Below are positions 56,561-64,000 of a stretch of DNA of 64,000 bases, piece by piece. The notes beneath the pieces were generated by a model. That model was not told the origin of the DNA, did no database searches, and saw only the letters and a list, made by a program, of their open reading frames with translations. The stretch spans positions 103,000,947-103,064,946 of the forward strand of contig NC_055992.1 in the NCBI RefSeq assembly GCF_018446385.1, read 5' to 3'. Numbering within the stretch: position 1 is the first letter of the stretch; each line of letters begins with the position of its first letter. This DNA is from Zingiber officinale. Its lineage: Eukaryota > Streptophyta > Magnoliopsida > Zingiberales > Zingiberaceae. The position numbers were made by a program, and so were the translations under genes.

Positions 56561-56572
56561 TGGTATCAGAGC
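56561..56572 (+). promoter_or_regulatory. Primer binding site of element D
   Basis: TGGTATCAGAGC, complementary to the initiator methionine tRNA 3' end, two bases after the LTR end. Internal sequence of D continues only to 56613 before element C interrupts it. Confidence 0.8.
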
Positions 56573-56613
56573 TAGGGTTTACCTCTTTGTGTTTAGAATT
56601 CAAATAGGTTATG

Positions 56614-58106
56614 TGTTGGTGCAATATCCCTCAGGTCAAGGTTGACCTGGGTAACCAAGCTGAGTCTTGGTTTGGGTTTAGATGTTTGACAATAAGATAT
56701 TGATTGAAGAAGAGTCAAGTAGGTCAAGGTTGACTGGATACTTGACTGGGAAGTCCTAACTGGGATGTTAGGCAAAATGAAAGACCTAGTGAGTGAAGCT
56801 AGGCAGTATGAAAGTCCTGGTGAGTGAAGCCAGGCAGTGGGGTGAAGTGAGGCAGTAAGGAAGTCCTAGTGAGTGAAGCTAGCAGATGGAAGTGAGTGAA
56901 GCAGGTGAAAGTCCCGTGAGTGAAGCCAAAGGAAGTCCTAGTGAGTGAAGCTAGGCGGATGGAAATCCTGAGTGAAGCCGTGAAAGTCCTAGTGAGTGAA
57001 GCTAGGCGATGGAAAACTCTAGTGAGTGAAGCTAGGTGAAAGTCCTGGTAAGTGAAGCCAGGCCAGGAAAATCCGGATGGATCAAGGATGATCGGACATC
57101 CGGTCTGAAGTCCAAGTAGGTCAAAGGATTGACTGGATACTTGGCATGAAAGAAAAGTCCAAGTAGGTCAAAGGGATTGACCGTGGCACAGAGAAAAGTC
57201 CAAGTGGGTCAAAGGCATTGACCGGACACTTGGTAAAGGAGTCCTAGCAGGTCAAGGGAGTGACTAGATGCTAGGCATGACATACCAACATGTCAAGATT
57301 GACCGGATGTTGGTTTGGGAGGTTTAGGACTTGGTTTTGGACAAAAATCAAGTGATGGATCGATGGATCGATCGGATCGATTCAGCTCGGATCGATCGCG
57401 GATCGATCCGCACTGCCCCAATGAGAACTCGGATCGATCCGTGGATCGATCAGAGGTCCCAATCGATCAGCGGATCGGCTGCTTCGCGCGATAAGCGCCG
57501 GATCGATCCGTGGATCGATCCAGCGCTTTCGAGCAGGCACTCTGGATCGATCCGTGGATCGATCCAAAGCCTCCCGATCGATTGGGAATATTCGAATCGA
57601 TCGGATCCGACCGTTGGCGTCGTTTATAGCCGCAGCGTGTGATGGCCGCGACATCGCTTCTCCGATTCACTCGAGATTACTCGCCAGCTCCTCCACAGTC
57701 TCAAAGATCGGATCGCCAGTTCTTGAAGGATCTTGGAAGCTTTCAAGTCAAGAGGCGGATCAAAGGCAAGAAGAGAAGCTAGGGTTAGGGTTTTCAGTAC
57801 TCATTGTAAGCTTTGCTTGTATTTTGTTTCCTTTCCTTTCTTCTTGTACTGAGAGTCTTGTAGGGCTTCTCCGCCCTCGGTAGTTACCGAAAAGGAGTGT
57901 TTTCATAGTGGAGGGTGCGTGCGTGGTGTGGATCCTTGGATTAGTCACCTCTTGTGAGGTGGATACCAAGTAAACCAACCGTGTTAGCGTTGTTGTATTT
58001 GTTTCTGTATTTTCCGCTGCACATCTTTGAAGGAACAAGCAACGCCGAGCACCGAGCGAACGCGACGAGCTATTCACCCCCCCTCTAGCTACTTTTGGTC
58101 CTAACA
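56614..58106 (+). repeat. 5' LTR of element C (1493 bp)
   Basis: Begins TGTTGGTGCAATATCCC and ends TTGGTCCTAACA. It contains about ten ~26-bp tandem units (AAGTCCTAGTGAGTGAAGCT) at 56775-57065, three to four ~45-bp units (AAGTCCAAGTAGGTCAAAGG) at 57100-57250, and GATCGATC-N4-GATCGATC palindromes at about 57355-57600. Confidence 0.9.
56775..57065 (+). repeat. Tandem 26-bp units in element C LTR
   Basis: Head-to-tail copies of AAGTCCTAGTGAGTGAAGCT plus AGGCRG and variants with CCTGGT...CCAGGC. The same motif occurs in reverse complement in element B LTRs (for example 23905-24000), showing common ancestry of the two LTR families. Many units are shortened by one to several bases. Confidence 0.8.
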
Positions 58107-58108
58107 AG

Positions 58109-58120
58109 TGGTATCAGAGC
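58109..58120 (+). promoter_or_regulatory. Primer binding site of element C
   Basis: TGGTATCAGAGC, two bases after the 5' LTR, identical to the sites in elements B and D. It is intact, so reverse transcription could be primed. Confidence 0.85.
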
Positions 58121-58238
58121 AAGGCCGCTCTTCACCGGAATCATCGCCGGAAGGGTCAAGTATAACAAGAAAAGCTAGAGGGTGAAGAAGTTGGAACAAA
58201 TTCTTCAAGTTCAAGATTTTATCAATCTCAACTTCAAG

Positions 58239-59978
58239 ATGCAATTCCAAGATGAGCTTGGATTTGACACAAGGGTGGCTCCACCATACACTTCTACGAG
58301 TTTCAATTTTTGGAAATCAAGAATCGAAAATTTTCTTATGATGGAGATAGAGCAATGATTTGCTCTCATGGAAGGTTTTGAAGCTCCCACAAATTCCAAG
58401 GGCAAAGTACTCAAAAGGAGCAAGTGGAGCAAAGACCAAATCCAAAGATGTGAGGCCAATGACAAAGTGACCAAGCTTTTGGTCAATTTATTGCCAAGAA
58501 ACATCTTGGAACAAATTGGAGAGTTTGAAGATGCCAAGGAGCTTTGGAGCAAATTGGCAAGAATTCATGAGATCCCCTCCACTGTACCAGATCAAGGAGA
58601 ATCCAAAGAGGGCGACTCATTGGATCAAGACCAAGAGGAGGACTCCAAGGTTGAGAGATGCTCAACCTCCGAAGAAGAAGTTCAAGAAGAAGCTTCATCT
58701 TCAAGGGAATGCAACGAAGGGAACAAGGAGGGAGCATACTCCTTGTTTCATATTCAAGATGATGAAGCCTCCACCTCTAGGATTGAGGGGGAGCAATCCT
58801 TGGTGACACCGGATCAAGAAGAAGGAGAAGCTTCTACATCCGGGTCAAGTGAAGAAGAAGAAGATAGTGCCACCTCCGAAATTCAAGAAATATCAAATGG
58901 AGGACCAAGTGCCACCCCTACAAGCAAAGGTATGAATATTTCAATTAATAATAAAAACCATATAATATGTTTTGAGTGTAGGGAACATGGGCACTACAAG
59001 AGCAAGTGACCTAAATTGGCCAAGAAGAAGGGCAAAGTGGCACAAAAGGGCAAGGAGAAGCCCAAGGAGACCATCCCCGGAACAAAGAAGAGCAAGGAGC
59101 ACATCGTGTGCTTTTCTTGCAATCTAAAGGGGCATTACCGAAGTCAATGCCCTAAGGGGAAGAAGGTGGTCAAGGCTCATGGAGGAAGCTCTAGTCAAGG
59201 GGGAGCCTCCAAGGTAAAAAGGAAGGTAACTTTCATTGAGCCTATTCCCTTACAAAATGGTAAAAAGCATGCTAGGTCAAATTTTTATCATTTTAATGCA
59301 ATTTACCATAAGAATAGAAAGCATGAGGGCTTTAAGGAAAAACATGTGGCCCTACATGCCAAAACTACCCAACCTAAGGTTAGGAAGGTAGATAGACACT
59401 TGGGCAATAACTCTAAAGATTTTAGATACAAGCCCAAAAACAAATATGCTCATGAATCAAATGAAAAATCTAAAACTAAGGACTTAGTGATAGAAAATCA
59501 AGTCTTGAGGTCAAGACTTGATAAAATGGAAAAGACCCTAAAAAGGATGGAAGATATCCTATTAGGGCAAAATGAGCATAACCTAGATTTAGGGGTACAA
59601 AAGTCATCCAATGGCCATAGAGGTTTGGGATACAAACCAAAGGCTAAGAAGGATGTGCCCTCTTACCATAGAGTTCCATATAGTTATGGAACAAACCCTA
59701 GGTCTAGCGGTCAAGCCAAAAATACTAGGGAAGTCATCCCTAAGAGTATTTTTGCAATAAATGTGACTAAGACTTCTAAGAAGTCTAAGAAAGTCACAAA
59801 CAAGGTCACAAGGGAGGCTATCCCTAGAGTTGACCTAGAAAATGTGACCAAGGCTTCTAAGAAGCCCAACAAGGTCACTAGGAAGGTATCTAGGGAAGTT
59901 ATCCCTAGTGAGTACCTAGAGCATCCAAGGAGCACCAATAGGTGTTGGGTTCCTAGGAGCATCTTCTCTACCCCATAG
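58239..59978 (+). pseudogene. gag of element C with two nonsense codons
   Basis: Begins MQFQDELGFDTR at 58239 and remains in one frame to the stop at 59978. A TGA at 58356-58358 and another at 59007-59009 interrupt it. The second falls exactly at the last cysteine of the first zinc knuckle (CFECREHGHYKSK then stop); a second knuckle downstream (CFSCNLKGHYRSQC) is intact. Between them are acidic Ser/Glu-rich tracts. The C-terminal part is basic, with a coiled-coil-like segment (VLRSRLDKMEKTLKRMEDIL) and repeated TREVIPKS/SREVIPSE motifs. The ending CWVPRSIFSTP resembles the gag-protease junction of element B, but protease does not follow. Confidence 0.85.
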
Positions 59979-62362
59979 ATGGGTTAGAGAGTGTCAACTC
60001 CGATTAGAAGGATAGTTAACCCAACTTTGAGGAAATTGACACTCAAGGAGCATTTTCAAGGTTTTAGTTAACCTTTGAAAATGAAATGGACCTATTGATT
60101 ACTCCTTGAAAGAGTAAAATGTGCCTAATGGTGGAAGAATTGATTTTAATATTAAATGGCACATATTGGGAAATTCATAAGAACTATCAAGTTGGGATTT
60201 TGGTATGTTCTTAGGCAATTTAAGGCAATCCGGGCCTTAAAATTTAAAAGTGCTACTCTTGAGGAAAAATGGAATATGCCAACATTTGAGGACATGTTTA
60301 TTTTCAATTGGCATACATTAAATCAAGGAAATTAGAAATGCCAAATTTAGGTTTTGGCATTCTCTTGTAGCACTTTAGGGCAATCTAGGTTTAAGTTGTA
60401 AGTTTAGCTAAGACTTTAAGGATACTTAGATAGTTAATCTAGGTATATTTTATTTATGCTAAATCTTGCCATGATTGTTTGCCCATCATATGCCATGACA
60501 TCATGTCTAGTTTTTGCATTCATGTTTTATTATGGAAAATCCAAAAATACCATGTCATGACATTCATACATCATGTAGTAATAGGATATTTTCTTTTGAA
60601 AATTATTTTCTTTTGATGTATGCCATAACATAATCATGCATTAAGTTTAATTCCTTGTAATAAAGGACAAATGACATTTAACGACACTTATTGACAAGTG
60701 ACATCCTAGGTGGATGTCTAACATTTCTAAAATGCCTAGATAAATATGCATGATCCCTAGATTAGGGCAAAAACCAAAATCTACATCTCACAAAGACTAT
60801 AAGGTGACTTGTATGTGTTTTAGTGCATATTATATACAAGTGAGATGTTAGGATAATGAACAAAACTCAAGATGTTGATTTAGTGCATTCTTTTGAGTTT
60901 TAGGTTCATCAAAACACATAGTTATGTGTTTTCCCATCATTGGGAAAGCTAATGTACAAGTCATGTGCATTATGCCCAAGGAACATGATGGGATATTGGT
61001 TTTGAAAATGTTTTTAAAATGTTTTTGGAAAACCTTGGTGAAGGCTATCTTTTGATAGTAATCACCATTGAATAGTTAGACACAAACTTGAAGAAAACAC
61101 TAAAGTTTTGCAAGTTTTCAAGTTTGTGTCAATCTTTGAAAATATGATGTATTTTCATAGAAAGCTATTTTCCATGATTAAGTATGCCCTAAATAATGTC
61201 TACACGAAATTTCATAATTTTGGATTTTGTAGAATTTTCTAGGGGAGTTGACCGAAATGGAATTTCAGCAACTATCGAGTCTCGATCGATCCATGGATCG
61301 ATTGAGTTCTGAATCGATCCATGGATCGATTCAAACGACAATTCGCGAGCGGGAAGCTCGCTGGATCGATCAGCCAATCGATCAGAGAGTCCGAATCGAT
61401 CGATGGATCGATTCGAGAAGGTTCAATCGATGGAACCCAACTCCAATCGATCCAAGTTGCTTGATTTTGGTGGGAAGGCTTGATTTCAGCATCTTTGAAC
61501 CCTTTGAGTCTAGGTAACCATTCCAAACCCTTAAATACATTTGTATACATACAAAGGGTGTTTTCATGTTGAAAACAAGGATGGATTGGTTAACGAAGAC
61601 TAAGTAGAAGTTTAGGTTGAGGTTGTTTCAAATTTTGAATATTTGAACCTCAAAACTTCTAAATTTGGGTTTCCTAATGTTTTAGGGATTCCAAGTCATT
61701 GTTGGTGCAATGACAGAAGTTACCACCATGTCTTTAGGGGGAGGGACTCTTTAAAGACATGAAAATTATTTTTCATGAACCTTGGAAGGTGGTTAACCTT
61801 CTGTTGTGAACTTGCTCAAGGTTGAGCATTTAAACTTGAAATGGGGAGAAATGGGGAGTGGATATCCTCATTATTTCAAGTGGACACTCAAGTGGTTGAA
61901 AATGCTCAAGGTTGGGTATTTGTCAACATTGAGGGAGAAGTTAAGGTGATAATGACGGGTATGGGATCTCATTATCGGGTGATCACAATGAGTGAAGTTG
62001 TGATCACGATGAGCAACTCTTCAGGGGGAGAGTCTTCAACAAATGGATTTGTTGAAGTGTGCCCAGAATTGGAGCATAGGTTGATGTGTGTCCAACGATG
62101 GGTTGATGTGTGCCAATAGGGGGAGAATGTATGGTTAAGTTAGGCTTTCATTACCTATGGGAAGGTCATAGGGGGAGAATGAAAGGACTCATGAAAGGGA
62201 GTAAGTTAGGCTTTCATTACCTAGAGGGAGCTTGCCCTCTTAGGGGGAGAATGAAGAGCTTAATTTATGCTTTCATTACCTAGTGGCATGAAGAAGGAGG
62301 CTATGGGATTAGCCTAACTTACATATGGGATTGTAAGTGTTATTGTGGTATTGTCAAACATC
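59979..62362 (+). other. Non-coding internal region of element C in place of pol
   Basis: 2.4 kb with no enzyme domain in any frame. Several AT-rich stretches recur with CATGCC/ATGTCATG-like motifs (60470-60640). GATCGATC-type palindromes with CATG spacers lie at about 61275-61425. Just before the polypurine tract, AGGGGGAGAATG and CTTTCATTACCTA repeat several times (62110-62290). Confidence 0.7.
61270..61430. repeat. Palindrome cluster in the internal region of element C
   Basis: Copies of CGATCGATC-CATG-GATCGATTG type: one near 61281, one near 61313 with paired outer bases (AATCGATC-CATG-GATCGATT), one near 61362 (imperfect), and one near 61396. The 8-4-8 geometry is the same as in element B. 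Confidence 0.75.
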
Positions 62363-62376
62363 AAAAAGGGGGAGAT
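62363..62376 (+). promoter_or_regulatory. Polypurine tract of element C
   Basis: AAAAAGGGGGAGAT directly before the 3' LTR TGTTGG, identical to the element B tract on its own strand. It is intact. Confidence 0.85.
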
Positions 62377-63879
62377 TGTTGGTGCAATATCCCTCAGGTC
62401 AAGGTTGACCTGGGTAACTAAGCTGAGTCTTGGTTTGGGTTTAGATGTTTGACAATAAGATATTGATTGAAGAAGAGTCAAGTAGGTCAAGGTTGACCGA
62501 TACTTGATGGAAGTCCTAACGGGATGTTAGGCAAAATGAAAGACCTAGTGAGTGAAGCTAGGCAAGATGAAAGTCCCGTGAGTGAAGCCAGAAGAAAGTC
62601 CCGTGAGTGAAGCCAGAAGGAAGTCCTAGTGAGTGAAGCTAGGCGATGGAAATCGAGTGAGTGAAGCGGTGAAAGTCCCGTGAGTGAAGCCGAGCGTAAG
62701 GAAGTCCTAGTGAGTGAAGCTAGGCATGGAAATGAGTGAAGCCGTGAAAGTCCTAGTGAGTGAAGCTAGGCGGATGGAAAACCCTAGTGAGTGAAGCTAG
62801 GTGAAAGTCCCGTGAGTGAAGCCGGTCAGGAAAATCCAGATGGATCAAGGATGATCGACATCTGGTGGGAAGTCCAAGTAGGTCAAAGGATTGACGATAC
62901 TTGGCATGAAAGAAAAGTCCAAGTAGGTCAAAGGATTGACCGGATACTTGGCACAGAGAAAAGTCCAAGTGGGTCAAAGGCATTGACCGACACTTGGTAA
63001 GGGAGTCCTAGCAGTCAAGGGAGTGACTAGATGCTAGGCATGACATACCAACAGTCAAGGTTGACCGGATGTTGGTTTGGGAGGTTTGGGACTTGGTTTT
63101 GGACAAAATCGCGTCGGATCGACGATGGATCGATTCAGCTCGGATCGATCGGGATCGATCCGCACTGCCCAGCCGGTCAGAGCTTCGATCGATCCGTGGA
63201 TCGATCGCAGGTCCCAATCGATCGCGATCAATTGGGACGCGGCCGCCGCGATAAGCGCCGGATCGATCCGTGGATCGATCCAGCGCTTTCGCGCAGTGGA
63301 GCGCCCGGATCGATCCGTGGATCGATCTAAAGCCTCCCCGATCGATTGGGAATATTCGAATCGATCGGGATTCGACCGTTGGCGTCGTTTATAGCTGCAG
63401 GCGTGTGATGACTGCGACATCGCTTCTCCGATTCACTCGAGATTACTCGCCAGCTCCTCCACAGCGCTCTCAAAGATCAGATCGCCAGTTCTTGAAGGAT
63501 CTTGGAAGCTTTCCAAGTCAAGAGGCGGATCAAAGGCAAGAAGAGAAGCTAGGGTTAGGGTTTTCTGTACTCATTGTAAGCTTTGCGCTTGTATTTTGTT
63601 TCCCTTTCCTTTCTTCTTGTACTGAGAGTCTTGTAGGGCTTCTCCGCCCTCGGTAGTTACCGAAAAGGAGTGTTTTCATAGTGGAGGGTGCGTGCGTGGT
63701 GTGGATCCTTGGATTAGTCACCTCTTGTGAGGTGGATACCAAGTAAACCAACCGTGTTAGCGTTGTTGTATTTGTTTCTGTATTTTCCGCTGCACATCTT
63801 TGAAGGAACAAGCAACGCCGAGCACTGAGCGAACGCGACGAGCTATTCACCCCCCCTCTAGCTACTTTTGGTCCTAACA
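62377..63879 (+). repeat. 3' LTR of element C (1503 bp)
   Basis: Same structure as the 5' LTR (tandem 26-bp and 45-bp units, palindromes at about 63110-63370, end TTGGTCCTAACA). Differences between the two LTRs are mostly small deletions, many at CTGG/CCGG-like positions, while the last ~500 bases are almost identical. Confidence 0.9.
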
Positions 63880-63884
63880 TTATG

Positions 63885-64000
63885 CACATATCATACATAA
63901 TTTAGGCAGGATAATAGTAGTATGTGTTAACTCTTTGGTTGCAGACTCCAACTATTATGGCTTATTGATGTTGTGTGCGATTGGACCCTTGGACACGTCA
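63885..64000 (+). other. Continuation of element D internal sequence (presumed)
   Basis: Sequence after the element C target duplication. If D is intact this is its leader before gag, but no coding frame is visible in these 116 bases. Confidence 0.4.

Larger units (their letters stand above)
56614..63879 (+). mobile_element. Complete but pol-less SIRE-like LTR element C (7266 bp)
   Basis: LTRs at 56614-58106 and 62377-63879, primer site at 58109, polypurine tract at 62363, and a perfect 5-bp duplication TTATG at 56609-56613 and 63880-63884. Only gag-related sequence is present (58239-59978). The remaining 2.4 kb contains no protease, integrase, reverse transcriptase or RNase H. LTR motifs and the polypurine tract are shared with element B, so C is probably a non-autonomous relative mobilised by enzymes of a B-like element. 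It is inserted inside element D. Confidence 0.9.

Noticed and set aside
57331-57670. Overlapping open frames rich in DRS, SIR and WID repeats in element C LTRs (also at 61189-61567 and 63008-63420)
   Set aside because: They result from palindromic GATCGATC repeats, which lack stop codons in several frames. Not proteins.

Overview
This window is nuclear DNA from a flowering plant. The genes have spliced introns with GT-AG borders, and the plant-specific families present are a group I WRKY factor, an ARM-repeat protein and an SLY1/SNE-type F-box protein. More than half of the window is LTR retrotransposon or other repeat sequence. The GC-rich 5' halves of the ARM-repeat and F-box genes, set in AT-rich surroundings, suggest a monocot, possibly Zingiberales. 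That is inference only and I cannot name the species.

Layout. 1-14.4 kb is the gene-bearing left arm: an ARM-repeat gene (1478-2865, two exons), a broken thymidine kinase fragment (5942-6249), a 655-bp non-autonomous hAT element with an 8-bp target duplication (6976-7630), a second small hAT-like element with internal tandem repeats (7877-8589), and a five-exon group I WRKY gene (9756-14374). 14.9-34.9 kb is one nested retrotransposon complex. Copia element A (LTRs at 14886-16046 and 34060-34900) is interrupted by a reverse-strand tandem array of a SIRE/Maximus-like copia element B (19487-34059). The array holds two gag-pol copies, a shared middle LTR, a right LTR and an envelope-position ORF. 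A deletion fuses A reverse transcriptase sequence to B integrase sequence.

35.4-36.4 kb is a solo LTR. 38.55-39.06 kb is a single-exon F-box gene of the gibberellin-signalling SLY1/GID2/SNE group. 41.4-45.6 kb is a six-coding-exon reverse-strand gene for an 848-residue protein I cannot name. Two E2F-type sites lie just upstream of it, which suggests cell-cycle control.

46.0-52.3 kb is a large inverted-repeat (foldback) structure made of alternating palindromic subunits of about 470 bp, with a 2.6-kb Ty3-type solo LTR inserted in it. 52.5-52.9 kb holds an ~85-bp tandem repeat. 54.1-64 kb is the start of another LTR element (D), into which a complete but pol-less SIRE-like element C (56614-63879, perfect TTATG target duplication) has inserted.

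The most unusual signal is a set of short hairpin-like palindromes of fixed geometry (8-base arm, 4-base spacer, 8-base arm). They occur in clusters in the LTRs and untranslated internal regions of elements B and C, with paired changes in the two arms. A third LTR family (35.4-36.4 kb) has its own, different palindromic motif. The second is the E2F-flanked orphan nuclear protein gene. The host genes are unrelated single genes, not a pathway cluster.
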